A DNA stretch of 64,000 bases from an uncultured Propionibacteriaceae bacterium (GTDB lineage: Bacteria; Actinomycetota; Actinomycetes; Propionibacteriales; Propionibacteriaceae). Shown here piece after piece: positions 36,312-44,260 of the stretch. The first letter of the stretch is position 1; every line of letters begins with the position of its first letter. Position numbers and translations under genes: made by a program. The notes below the pieces were generated by a model, which did no database searches, was not told the origin of the DNA, and saw only the letters and a list, made by a program, of their open reading frames with translations. The stretch is from NCBI GenBank assembly GCA_945911015.1, contig CAMDZW010000011.1:21326-85325 (forward strand). Direction: 5' to 3'.

Positions 36312-36347
36312 ACCCTAACCGGGCTCTGCTCACCACTCGGGCACAAT
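36312..36347. promoter_or_regulatory. Divergent -10 elements between the two L7/L12-like genes
   Basis: Minus strand TAGGGT (36312-36317) is six bases before ATG 36305; plus strand CACAAT (36342-36347) is six bases before ATG 36354. Both genes lack Shine-Dalgarno sequences and appear leaderless. Confidence 0.4.
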
Positions 36348-36353
36348 GTGGCC

Positions 36354-36881
36354 ATGGCGCTCCTCGAGATCCTCGCCACCATCGCCTTCATCGGGCTCGT
36401 GTGTGTCGCTGCTGTGTTCCGCTTCAAGCATCAATCCGCCCAACTGCACGCCCGCGGCGACATGGAGTTGCCTGGCCATGAAGCGATCCTCGCCCGCGCT
36501 CGCGCTCGGACGGCGCAGCGAGGCGCGCTGATGATCGAACCACCTCGCAACCTGGCTCGCAAGGTCTACGACAACGACCGCCAGGCGATCGGTGAGGCGT
36601 TGGCAGAACGCCGTCTCGACGACGCGATCGCGCTCTACCGAGATGCGACGAAGTGCACATCGATGACTGCGAACCGGGTGATCAACCGTTGGATGGCCCA
36701 AGGCCGACGGGTCAGGGTCGAGCCCGATCCGGCGCTCGGTTCGGTTCGTCGGCCGTCGGGCCAGGAGCCGACAATGCTGCCGACGGTCACTGATCCCGTA
36801 CGAGATCGTCGGGTTGGCGACGGATCGGCGTGGCCGACTCTGCCCGAGCGGAACCAGGAACGGTTCCACTCGGGCGAGTGA
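36354..36881 (+). CDS. Small membrane-anchored protein, possibly related to the divergent L7/L12-like protein
   Basis: 175 residues. The N-terminal helix LLEILATIAFIGLVCVAAVF is followed by a basic segment. The segment IGEALAERRLDDAIALYRDA, then an ATKCTS...ANRVINRW stretch, has the same spacing as the L7/L12-like units encoded divergently (IGxLLAxxxLxxAIxxxRxxTxxxxxxAxxxxxRW). The C-terminal ~60 residues are polar and low-complexity. No family name can be given with confidence. Its stop is one base from the clpB stop, with small hairpins (36850-36880) between the convergent ends. Confidence 0.65.
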   Translation: MALLEILATIAFIGLVCVAAVFRFKHQSAQLHARGDMELPGHEAILARARARTAQRGALMIEPPRNLARKVYDNDRQAIGEALAERRLDDAIALYRDATKCTSMTANRVINRWMAQGRRVRVEPDPALGSVRRPSGQEPTMLPTVTDPVRDRRVGDGSAWPTLPERNQERFHSGE

Positions 36882-36882
36882 G

Positions 36883-39465
36883 TCAGTCGTCGACGATCGT
36901 CAGTGCATCCCCGGCCTCGTTGAGGTCGAACCGGACGGTGTCGCCCTCGGAGACCTCACCGGCCAGCACCCGGCGGGCGAGCAGGTCTTCGATGGTGTTC
37001 TGGACCAGGCGTCGCAGTGGACGTGCCCCGTACACCGGGTCGAAACCTGCCAGTCCAAGCCAGTCCTGAGCTGCTTGGCTGACCTCGACACTGATCCGTC
37101 GGTCGGCGAGCCGCTGGTTGAGCCGGCCCAGATTGATCGTGACGATCTGGGCAAGCTCGTCGGCATGGAGTGCGTCGAAGAGGACGACATCGTCGAGGCG
37201 GTTGAGGAACTCCGGCTTGAACGCATTGCGCACCACATTCATCACCGACTCCCGCTTGACCTCATCGTTCAGCTTCGGATCGGCGAGGTACTGCGAGCCG
37301 AGGTTCGAGGTGAGGATGAGCAGGACATTGCGGAAGTCGACCGTACGCCCTTGGCCGTCGGTGAGGCGACCGTCGTCGAGGACCTGCAACAAGATGTTGA
37401 AGATCTCCGGGTGCCCCTTCTCGACCTCGTCGAGCAGGACGACCGAGTAGGGACGACGCCGGACGGCTTCGGTGAGCTGACCGCCTTCCTCGTATCCGAC
37501 ATAGCCCGGAGGTGCCCCCACCAGACGGGCGACCGAGTGTTTCTCGGAGTACTCACTCATGTCGATGCGGATCATGGCGCGTTCGTCGTCGAAGAGGAAC
37601 TCGGCCAAGGCCTTGGCGAGTTCGGTCTTGCCGACACCGGTCGGGCCCAGGAAGAGGAACGATCCAGTCGGCCGATTCGGGTCGGAGATGCCGGCCCGGG
37701 ATCGCCGTACGGCATCGCTGACCGCTTGGACCGCGGTGCGCTGGCCGATGAGGCGTTCGCCGAGGCGATCTTCCATGTGGAGCAGCTTCTCGCTCTCGCC
37801 CTGCATCAGTCTCCCGACCGGGATGCCGGTCCAGTTGGCGACGACCTCGGCGATGTCGTGGGAGCTGACCTCCTCACGCACCATCGAGTCCGGACGGGTC
37901 TCGGCCTCGGCCGCGTGGGCCATCTGCTCTTCCAGGGCAGGGATCTGGCCGTAGAGCAGCTCCGAGGCCCGGGCCAGGTCACCGTCGCGCTGGGCACGGT
38001 CGGCCTCGGTACGAAGACGATCGATCTCCTCACGCAGGTCACCGACTCGGTTGAGGGAGGATTTCTCGTCCTCCCACCGTTGTTCGAGGGAACGGAGCTC
38101 CTCGTTGGCGTCGGCCAGTTCGGAGTTCAACCGGTTCAGTCGCTCAACGCTGGCGGGATCGGTCTCCTTCGCCAGGGCGAGCTGTTCCATCGTCATCCGG
38201 TCGACCTGGCGCCGGAGCTGGTCGATCTCCTCCGGCGAGGAGTCGATCTCCATCCGCAGCCGGGATGCGGCCTCGTCGATCAGGTCGATCGCCTTGTCCG
38301 GCAGCTGTCGGGCGGTGATGTAGCGATGGGACAGGCTCGCGGCGGCAACCAGGGCCGAGTCGGTGATCGCGACCTTGTGGTGCGCCTCGTACCGCTCGCG
38401 CAGGCCACGCAGGATGGCGATGGTGTCCTCGACGCTGGGCTCGCCGACCAGGACCTGCTGGAAGCGACGCTCCAGGGCGGGGTCCTTCTCGATCCGTTCG
38501 CGGTACTCGTCCAAGGTGGTGGCACCGATCATGCGGAGCTCACCGCGAGCCAGCATCGGCTTGAGCATGTTGCCAGCGTCCATGGACGAGTCCCCGGAGG
38601 CTCCGGCACCGACCACGGTGTGCAGCTCGTCGATGAAGGTGATGATCTGGCCCTCGGCGTCACGGATCTCGGTGAGGACGGACTTGAGCCGTTCCTCGAA
38701 CTCGCCGCGGTACTTGGCACCGGCAACCATGGCCGACAGGTCGAGGCTGATCAGACGGCGCCCCCGCAGCGAGTCGGGGACGTCCCCGGCGACGAGTCGC
38801 TGGGCGAGGCCCTCGACGACGGCGGTCTTGCCGACACCGGGTTCGCCGATCAGGACCGGGTTGTTCTTGGTACGGCGGGCGAGGACCTGGACGACGCGTC
38901 GGATCTCGGAGTCGCGGCCGATGACCGGGTCGAGCTTGCCCTCGCGGGCATGTTCGGTGAGGTCCACGCCGTACTGGTCGAGGGCAGAGCTGGTGGCTTC
39001 GGACTCCTGGCTGGTGACCCGCTTGGAGCCGCGGATGCTGTTGAACGCCTCGATGATCTTCTCTGCGGTGGCGCCGGCGTTGGTGAGGATCTTCTTGGCC
39101 GGCGAGTCGATCGTGGCCAGCGAGATCAGCAGGTGTTCGGTGGCGACGAACTGGTCACCGAGCTGTTCGGCGCGAGTCTCGGCGTCGGCGTGGACACGAG
39201 CGATCGCACCCGACATGGTCGGCTGGGAGACCGATGTTCCCTTGGCCGCGGGCAGCTTCTTGATCGCGGCCGCCGCCTCGGCGTCAATCAGCTTCGGGTC
39301 GGCCCCGACCTGGGTCAGCAGCGGCGCCACAGTGTTGTCAGGGATCTGCAGCAGGGTGTGCAACAGGTGCACGGGCTCAACACTGGGGTTGCCATTGTTC
39401 AGCGCCTCGCGCACTCCGGCCGAGACCGCGTCCCGGCTCATGGTCGTCAGCTTGTTTGCGTCCAT
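36883..39465 (-). CDS. clpB: ATP-dependent disaggregase ClpB
   Basis: About 860 residues, the normal ClpB length. An N-terminal Clp-N repeat domain precedes AAA-1 ([19 protein letters not shown], then [13 protein letters not shown]), a long coiled middle domain (about residues 400-520, rich in Glu/Arg/Leu), and AAA-2 ([34 protein letters not shown]). There is no IGF/IGL ClpP-binding loop, as expected for ClpB. It resolves aggregates together with DnaK. I start at ATG 39465 with AGAGGA upstream; GTG 39486 is in frame. The promoter is embedded between HAIR operators identical in layout to those of dnaK. Confidence 0.96.
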   Translation of the reverse strand: MDANKLTTMSRDAVSAGVREALNNGNPSVEPVHLLHTLLQIPDNTVAPLLTQVGADPKLIDAEAAAAIKKLPAAKGTSVSQPTMSGAIARVHADAETRAEQLGDQFVATEHLLISLATIDSPAKKILTNAGATAEKIIEAFNSIRGSKRVTSQESEATSSALDQYGVDLTEHAREGKLDPVIGRDSEIRRVVQVLARRTKNNPVLIGEPGVGKTAVVEGLAQRLVAGDVPDSLRGRRLISLDLSAMVAGAKYRGEFEERLKSVLTEIRDAEGQIITFIDELHTVVGAGASGDSSMDAGNMLKPMLARGELRMIGATTLDEYRERIEKDPALERRFQQVLVGEPSVEDTIAILRGLRERYEAHHKVAITDSALVAAASLSHRYITARQLPDKAIDLIDEAASRLRMEIDSSPEEIDQLRRQVDRMTMEQLALAKETDPASVERLNRLNSELADANEELRSLEQRWEDEKSSLNRVGDLREEIDRLRTEADRAQRDGDLARASELLYGQIPALEEQMAHAAEAETRPDSMVREEVSSHDIAEVVANWTGIPVGRLMQGESEKLLHMEDRLGERLIGQRTAVQAVSDAVRRSRAGISDPNRPTGSFLFLGPTGVGKTELAKALAEFLFDDERAMIRIDMSEYSEKHSVARLVGAPPGYVGYEEGGQLTEAVRRRPYSVVLLDEVEKGHPEIFNILLQVLDDGRLTDGQGRTVDFRNVLLILTSNLGSQYLADPKLNDEVKRESVMNVVRNAFKPEFLNRLDDVVLFDALHADELAQIVTINLGRLNQRLADRRISVEVSQAAQDWLGLAGFDPVYGARPLRRLVQNTIEDLLARRVLAGEVSEGDTVRFDLNEAGDALTIVDD

Positions 39466-39497
39466 CGAGTCCTCTGAATCACTCACGCAGACCCGGG

Positions 39498-39572
39498 GTT
39501 GAGTCTGCCGGACTCAACTATGCCATCGGAACACCCGGGGTGCAAGCCAAAGTTGAGTGCACCACGCTCAAC
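39498..39572 (-). promoter_or_regulatory. clpB promoter flanked by two HAIR (HspR) operators
   Basis: HAIR 1 at 39498-39518 is GTTGAGT-N7-ACTCAAC (perfect dyad). HAIR 2 at 39552-39572 is GTTGAGT-N7-GCTCAAC. Between and overlapping them, on the minus strand, lie -35 TTGCAC (39540-39545) and -10 CATAGT (39517-39522) with a 17-bp spacer. HspR bound to both would block polymerase. The consensus HAIR element is CTTGAGT-N7-ACTCAAG. Confidence 0.85.
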
Positions 39573-39603
39573 CCAGCATTTGTCCTTGCGCCGCCCCAAG
39601 CAC

Positions 39604-39684
39604 GCCGGCCCGCACGGCAAGGCAGGCCGGCCAGCACGGTAGGGCATGCCGGCCAGCACGGTAGGGCATGCCGGCCAGCACGGT
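39604..39684. repeat. 22-bp tandem repeat upstream of clpB
   Basis: Two exact 22-bp units (39626-39647, 39648-39669) beginning GCCGGCCAGCACGGTAGGGC, a third that is partial (39670-39684) and a diverged one before them (39604-39625). Each unit contains the palindromes GCCGGC and, across the junction, GGCATGCC. The 297-bp gap otherwise holds only the clpB promoter region; 39685-39783 shows nothing I can name. Confidence 0.85.
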
Positions 39685-39783
39685 TTCCGACCGAACGGAC
39701 GCCTCGAAACGATTCATTCACGCCTGTTGGGTCAGAATCCTTGACCGAGTGCGGTATGGATCGGGCCGAGAGCTCGGCGCTGG

Positions 39784-40743
39784 TCACCGCAACCGGGGCA
39801 GGCCCTCGCGCAGTGCGGCAAGGAGGTGGTCGACGAAGGCAACGGCGTCGGGCTGCTCGACCAGGGCGATGTTCGGCTCTCGACCCCAGCGACCCAGGCG
39901 GTCGCCGACGGTCTGGCCCCGAGTCAGGGTGCCGACGAGTTCGATGTCCACGGCGAGCGGCACCGTACGGGCCAGATGTGGTTCGAGGGCATGGGCTGCC
40001 ACGAAGGGGTCGTGGACATGCGCAAGCCAACCGAAGCCATCGGCGCGGTGAAATTCGAAGTACCAGCGGAATGCGTTAGTCAGCAGCGGAATCACCGGAT
40101 GATCAGCGACCCGGCTGAGCGCTTCGAGGGTGTCGGCGCGGAAGATGACCGATTCGGTGGCATCGAGCGGGGCAAGGACCGGCAGCTGGCTGGCACTGCT
40201 GAATGCGGTGATCACCCGCTGGGCGGCTTCCGGGTCGACGGCGATGTTCCACTCGGTGGTGGGCATGGTGTTGCCGCGGTGGTTGATCGCGCCGCCCATG
40301 ATGTGGAGGCGCCGCAGCAGTCGGGGCAGCTCCGGCTCGATCTCAAGGGCCAGCGCCAGGTTGGTGTGTGGGCCGATGACCAGCCCGACAAGTTCGCCGG
40401 GATGAGCTCGGGCGGCGTCGACCCAGAGCTGGGCGCCGCTGCGCGGGTCGACCTCCCGTACGGGGTCAGCTGTCGTCGCGTGCCCCAGGCCCTGGGGGCC
40501 GTGGGTGTCGTCGGCGATCATCAGCTCGGCGACCAACGGGGTCGGATTGCCGCGCGCCACTGGAGCGTCAAGGTGCAGCAGCTCGGACAGGACGAGGTTG
40601 TTGCGCACGACAGCATCGACCCCGACATTGCCCGCAGTGGACACCAGCGCAACGATGTCGACAGCACCCCGGCAGGCGAGATAGGTGAGCGCGAGGGCAT
40701 CGTCGATGCCGGTGTCACAGTCCACCAGGAATGGGATTGCCAT
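39784..40743 (-). CDS. Inosine-uridine-preferring nucleoside hydrolase family protein
   Basis: 319 residues. IPFLVDCDTGIDDALALTYL is the N-terminal DxDxxxDD calcium-binding signature of the IUNH family. Also present are VSTAGNVGVDAVVRNN, IMGGAINHRGNTMPTTEWNI (the E-x-N substrate-ribose block) and VHDPFVAAHAL (the second metal Asp). It cleaves the N-glycosidic bond of ribonucleosides, for salvage or catabolism. No transporter is adjacent. Confidence 0.93.
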   Translation of the reverse strand: MAIPFLVDCDTGIDDALALTYLACRGAVDIVALVSTAGNVGVDAVVRNNLVLSELLHLDAPVARGNPTPLVAELMIADDTHGPQGLGHATTADPVREVDPRSGAQLWVDAARAHPGELVGLVIGPHTNLALALEIEPELPRLLRRLHIMGGAINHRGNTMPTTEWNIAVDPEAAQRVITAFSSASQLPVLAPLDATESVIFRADTLEALSRVADHPVIPLLTNAFRWYFEFHRADGFGWLAHVHDPFVAAHALEPHLARTVPLAVDIELVGTLTRGQTVGDRLGRWGREPNIALVEQPDAVAFVDHLLAALREGLPRLR

Positions 40744-40809
40744 TCGTCGATCGTACGGCTGTCGATCCGACCGGTGATCGGCCAGGCGGGTGACTCACCG
40801 TGTCACCGC

Positions 40810-40896
40810 GAGGCGTACCGTCGATCCACCCATTGGGCACGGGGACCGGTTCCCAGCACCGGCAGACGACTGATTCATGGATCGACGGTACGCCTC
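40810..40896. repeat. 19-bp perfect inverted repeat with a 49-bp centre
   Basis: GAGGCGTACCGTCGATCCA (40810-40828) is exactly complementary to TGGATCGACGGTACGCCTC (40878-40896). The centre contains a near-palindrome GGGGACCGGTTCCC. It lies in the 305-bp gap between the nucleoside hydrolase and clpP genes. It could be a large hairpin, the ends of a very small mobile element, or a recombination site. The arms do not resemble the ISL3 ends at 19164-22103. Confidence 0.75.
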
Positions 40897-40992
40897 AGGC
40901 AGCTCGGGCAGGCCACGCTCACTGCGCGCATTCGGGACGCTTGCGAGGGCTCCTGAAGTTCGGCTACTGGCAACCGCGCTGCTTGCGGCGGA

Positions 40993-41042
40993 TCTGCTGT
41001 ACGCAGCAGGCTCTGGGTTTGGCATCGCAGCGGCTCCACGAT
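40993..41042 (+). promoter_or_regulatory. Dyad and -10 upstream of the accessory clpP pair
   Basis: TCTGCTGTACGCAGC (40993-41007) contains CTGC-N5-GCAG; the related dyad TCTGCTGAGAGCAGA lies upstream of the ClgR/PopR-like gene. CACGAT (41037-41042) is a weak NANNNT -10, six bases before ATG 41049. In both cases 29 bp separate dyad and -10, which suits an activator. Confidence 0.5.
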
Positions 41043-41048
41043 GGCGCC

Positions 41049-41663
41049 ATGACAGAGAACGACGACAGACAGTTCACCAGGCGTGACCGGGAGGAGCTGC
41101 TCGCTCGACGGGTGGTGGTCCTCGATGGACCGCTCGACGACGACAACGGCACCCTGCTCGCCACCCAGATGCTGAGGCTGGCGGCCACCGACGACTCGGC
41201 CGACATTGCCCTGTGGATCCATTCCCCCGGCGGATCGGTGCCCGCCATGTTGGCAATCCGCGACATCATGCGACTCATTCCGTGTGAGGTGTCGACGCTG
41301 GCGCTCGGCCTTGCCTGCAGTGCCGGGCAGTTCCTGTTGTCGGCCGGGACGCCGGGACGGCGACGCGCGCTCCCGCACGCCCGGATCCTGATGCACCAGG
41401 GGTCAGCCGGCATCGGCGGGTCGGCGGCCGATGTCGAACTGCAGGCTGATGACCTGCGCCACACCCGCGACACCGTCCTCGGTCTGATCGCTGAGGACAC
41501 CGGCCAGCCATTCGATCGGATCGCGGCCGACTCGGCACGTGACCGGTGGTACACAGCAGGCGAGGCTGTCTCGTACGGCTTCGTCGACGAGATCGTCTCC
41601 GACTTCACCCTGCTGGCACCACCACCGGCTCGTACCGGCTTCGGCCAGGCGGGAGGTCTGTGA
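41049..41663 (+). CDS. Accessory ClpP-type protease subunit, catalytic triad intact
   Basis: 204 residues, no obvious propeptide. The S14 triad can be placed: Ser91 in LGLACSAGQFLLSAGTPG, His116 in ARILMHQGSAG, Asp165 in DSARDRWYTAGEAVSYG. HSPGGSVPAMLAI is the oxyanion-region GG motif. It differs from housekeeping ClpP in having GLACSAG in place of GQAASMG. Its stop overlaps the start of the next gene (TGATG), so the two subunits are made together, like accessory clpP pairs in other actinomycetes. I therefore avoid the clpP1/clpP2 names, since the housekeeping pair is not in view. Confidence 0.85.
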   Translation: MTENDDRQFTRRDREELLARRVVVLDGPLDDDNGTLLATQMLRLAATDDSADIALWIHSPGGSVPAMLAIRDIMRLIPCEVSTLALGLACSAGQFLLSAGTPGRRRALPHARILMHQGSAGIGGSAADVELQADDLRHTRDTVLGLIAEDTGQPFDRIAADSARDRWYTAGEAVSYGFVDEIVSDFTLLAPPPARTGFGQAGGL

Positions 41664-42250
41664 TGTCGTACCCCGTCCCGAATGTCATCGAGCGCACACC
41701 GAGCGGCGAGCGGTACAGCGATGTCTGGTCACACCTGCTGTCGGGCCGGATCATCTATGTCGGCACCCCGGTTGATGCCGGTGTCGCCAATGCGCTGGTC
41801 GCGCAGCTGCTGCACCTCGATGCGGACAACTCCGAGCGCGACATTCAGCTCTACATCAACTGTGCCGGTGGCGACCCGGCGGCCATGCTGGCGGTCTACG
41901 ACACCATGCAGCACATCCATGCCACGGTGGCCACCACCTGTGTCGGGCAGGCGGTGGCCGCTGGGGCAGTCCTGCTTGCCGCGGGAGCTCCGGGGAAGCG
42001 ATCAGCAACGCCACACTCGCGGATCGTGCTGCACCAGCCTGGGGTCGACGGGGGCCGGGGCGCGATCCCTGACCTGATCATCGAGGCCGAGGAACTGGCT
42101 CGGATGCGGGGGCAGCTCGAAACGATCCTGGCTCGCCACAGCGGCAGGGAACCGGCGCAGGTCCGAGCCGACACCGACAGGACCCGGGTCCTCACTCCGG
42201 CCGCCGCGATCGAGTACGGGGTGATCGACCACATCGTCCAGGGCCGCTGA
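41663..42250 (+). CDS. ClpP-like subunit lacking the catalytic Ser and Asp
   Basis: 195 residues with the complete ClpP fold. The nucleophile position reads CVGQAVAAGAVLLAAG: the canonical G-x-A-A-S-M-G Ser is Ala99. His124 is present (IVLHQPG). The Asp of the D-T-E-R-D block is Thr174 (DTDRTRVLT). Two of the three catalytic residues are therefore gone, so this subunit should be proteolytically dead and may play a structural or regulatory role in a mixed tetradecamer, like ClpR proteins. The frame, length and codon use are otherwise normal, which argues against decay. Confidence 0.85.
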   Translation: MSYPVPNVIERTPSGERYSDVWSHLLSGRIIYVGTPVDAGVANALVAQLLHLDADNSERDIQLYINCAGGDPAAMLAVYDTMQHIHATVATTCVGQAVAAGAVLLAAGAPGKRSATPHSRIVLHQPGVDGGRGAIPDLIIEAEELARMRGQLETILARHSGREPAQVRADTDRTRVLTPAAAIEYGVIDHIVQGR

Positions 42251-42255
42251 CCCCC

Positions 42256-42315
42256 GCCGACATGACTCAGGCCGACATGATTCAGGCCGGCATGGCTCAG
42301 GCGGCAATCGCCCAG
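42256..42315. repeat. 15-bp tandem repeat at the 3' end of the ClgR/PopR-like gene
   Basis: Four units: GCCGACATGACTCAG (42256-42270), one-base variant (42271-42285), GCCGGCATGGCTCAG (42286-42300) and a diverged unit (42301-42315). Read on the minus strand in frame, the last coding unit gives W-A-I-A-A and the stop TGA falls at the equivalent of its TGG in the next unit. Confidence 0.8.
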
Positions 42316-42638
42316 GCCGTCACCGGCGGGCCGTCCATCCGCGTCGGCGTGCTGGCCTGGGCGCTCAGGTCGAGACGGACCGGCTGCTGGGACAGCTGCT
42401 GGCCGACAGCGATGGCGACCTCGGCCACGGTGGAGCCCAGGGCGAGCGCAACCGCTTCGATCATTTCACTGGAGGGATCCTTGCGGCCCCGTTCGATCTC
42501 GGAGAGGTACTGGGTGGAGATACCGGCCCGTGCCGCGACATCGAACAATCGTTCGCCCCGCGTGCGGCGCAGCCAATGGAAGTGTGCGCCGAGCACATCC
42601 CGAAACAGCGGCTCCCGTGGCCTGTCGCGGATCTCCAT
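42297..42638 (-). CDS. XRE-family regulator of the ClgR/PopR type
   Basis: 113 residues. The HTH (about residues 25-60: LFDVAARAGISTQYLSEIER, then GRKDPSSEMI) has the S-x-x-Y-L-S-E-[IV]-E-R-G-x-K-x-x-S-S-E signature of ClgR and PopR, which activate clp genes in actinomycetes. The C-terminus ends AIAA; terminal Ala-Ala is the tag by which PopR/ClgR are known to be degraded by ClpP. It is convergent with the clpP pair. ATG 42638 has TACTGT (42645-42650) six bases upstream, so probably leaderless; the frame is open further upstream. Confidence 0.8.
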   Translation of the reverse strand: MEIRDRPREPLFRDVLGAHFHWLRRTRGERLFDVAARAGISTQYLSEIERGRKDPSSEMIEAVALALGSTVAEVAIAVGQQLSQQPVRLDLSAQASTPTRMDGPPVTAWAIAA

Positions 42639-42644
42639 GACCGC

Positions 42645-42694
42645 ACAGTACGTTGCCGATCCCATCGCAGGGCAGCAATTCTGCTGAGAGCAGA
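42645..42694. promoter_or_regulatory. ClgR/PopR-like gene promoter with dyad shared with clpP
   Basis: TCTGCTGAGAGCAGA (42680-42694) lies midway between the regulator (start 42638) and the divergent sulfatase (start 42736). TACTGT (42645-42650, minus) is the regulator's -10; TAGGTT (42701-42706, plus) could be the sulfatase's. The dyad-to--10 distance on the regulator side, 29 bp, equals that at clpP. Confidence 0.5.
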
Positions 42695-42735
42695 GCCGGA
42701 TAGGTTGGTGGTGAACCCATCCGGCAGGAGGACAC

Positions 42736-44217
42736 ATGCCCACCGAACGCCCGAATGTGTGGTTGGTGATGACCGATCAGCAGCGTTGGGACACGATCGG
42801 CTACGCCGGCAACGAGGTTGCCGAGACGCCGAACATGGACCGACTTGCCGAGGAGGGCATCTGGTTCGAACACGCCTATGCGGCGACACCGAGCTGCATT
42901 CCGGCTCGGGCCAGTCTGATGACCGGACAAGATCCATGGCACACGGGGATCTTGGGCATGGGCGAAGGACAAGGACCTGCGCAATGCCTGGAGAACACAC
43001 TGCCCGAGTCGCTGGCCGCTGCTGGCTACCACACCCAGGCAGTCGGCAAGCTCCATGTGCATCCACAACGCTCGCTGATCGGTTTCCACAACACAACCCT
43101 CGACGAGTCCGGTCGCCGCGAGGACCCAGGCTTCATCTCCGACTACGAGCAGTGGCTGCACCGGGAGGTGCCCGATGCCAGCTCAGACTCGCATGGGGTG
43201 AGCTGGAACTCCTTGCACAGCAGGGCTTGGCACCTCCAGGAACGCCAGCACCCGACCTACTGGACTGCCACCGAGTCGATCCGTTTCCTGGAGCGCCGCG
43301 ATCCGAGCAAGCCGTTCTTCCTGACGACCTCGTTCGCCCGGCCACATTCTCCGTACGATCCGCCCGCTCCGTTGTTGGAGCAGTATCTGGGGATGGATCT
43401 GCCCGAACCTCGGATCGGGGACTGGGCAGAGCGACACGCCGTCACGAACTGGTCGCCCGATGCCTGGCAGGGTGTCCGGTCGGCCGCACAGATCCATCGG
43501 ACTCGGGCCGGCTACTACGGAGCAATCACCCACATCGATCAGCAGATCGGCCGGATCCGATACAACATGCAGCGGATGGGTCTGATGCAGAACACCATCG
43601 TCATCTTCGCCGCCGACCACGGCGACATGCAGGGAGACCACCACCTGTGGCGCAAGACCTATGCCTACGAGGGTTCGGCACACATCCCGCTGATCGTGAT
43701 GATGCCGAAGCACCTTCAGCAGCGGTACGGGATCAGCCCCGGCCTGCGTAGCTCGGCCCCGGTGACATTGCAGGACATCATGCCGACGATTCTCGATCTG
43801 TGTGGAGTCGAGATCCCTGACACCGTTGATGGCCGCAGTGTGGTCCCGGTTGTTGTGGATCCGGAGAGCCCCTGGCGTGATGCCGTCCACGGCGAACACA
43901 GCGCCTGCTACGACCGAAGTGCGGAGATGCAGTACCTCACCGACGGTCGCTGGAAGTACATCTGGTTTGCCGCTGACGGCTCCGAGCAACTGTTCGATCT
44001 GAGCCAAGATCCCTATGAGGAAAGGGATCTGAGCGGTTCGAGAGATCACCGTATGGAGCTGGAGCTGTGGCGTCAGCGCTTGGTCGACATCTTCGTCGAA
44101 CGTGACTGCGGATGGGTCCGCGACGGAGCCATGGTGCCGCGCGGCGACGGTCCGCCCCTGGTGTCGCCCCACTACGCGCGCCGACTGGCCCGGCACGGCG
44201 TGGACCTGCCGGCCTGA
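42736..44217 (+). CDS. Type I sulfatase
   Basis: 493 residues, no signal peptide. NVWLVMTDQQRWDTIGYAG provides the metal Asp pair. The formylglycine motif is CIPAR within PSCIPARASLMTGQ (C-x-P-x-R), so it needs a formylglycine-generating enzyme, not in the window. VGKLH supplies the Lys/His of the active site and FAADHGDMQGDHHLWRK the C-terminal metal Asp-His. It belongs to the S1 arylsulfatase/choline-sulfatase group and probably removes sulfate from a carbohydrate, given the neighbouring lyase and beta-helix genes. AGGAGGA is a strong RBS. Confidence 0.92.
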   Translation: MPTERPNVWLVMTDQQRWDTIGYAGNEVAETPNMDRLAEEGIWFEHAYAATPSCIPARASLMTGQDPWHTGILGMGEGQGPAQCLENTLPESLAAAGYHTQAVGKLHVHPQRSLIGFHNTTLDESGRREDPGFISDYEQWLHREVPDASSDSHGVSWNSLHSRAWHLQERQHPTYWTATESIRFLERRDPSKPFFLTTSFARPHSPYDPPAPLLEQYLGMDLPEPRIGDWAERHAVTNWSPDAWQGVRSAAQIHRTRAGYYGAITHIDQQIGRIRYNMQRMGLMQNTIVIFAADHGDMQGDHHLWRKTYAYEGSAHIPLIVMMPKHLQQRYGISPGLRSSAPVTLQDIMPTILDLCGVEIPDTVDGRSVVPVVVDPESPWRDAVHGEHSACYDRSAEMQYLTDGRWKYIWFAADGSEQLFDLSQDPYEERDLSGSRDHRMELELWRQRLVDIFVERDCGWVRDGAMVPRGDGPPLVSPHYARRLARHGVDLPA

Positions 44218-44260
44218 CGTCCGGCACAGCGGCGTGACCTCGACCGGCAGAATGTCGGTC

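Noticed and set aside
36814..39477. 887-codon plus-strand frame opposite clpB
   Set aside because: Exact antisense shadow of clpB; the amino-acid composition (Gly/Asp/Val/Gln-rich) is that of a reversed coding strand.
39604..39684. Possible CRISPR array
   Set aside because: Units are directly tandem with no spacers and there are no cas genes in the window.
40744..41048. A small gene in the gap before the clpP pair
   Set aside because: Frames crossing here run over the perfect inverted repeat and have no start with a plausible RBS or -10.
42256..42327. Short plus-strand frame through the 15-bp repeats (M-x-Q-A pentapeptides)
   Set aside because: No RBS, follows the clpP pair stop closely, and is explained by the repeat itself; the coding sense is the regulator tail on the minus strand.
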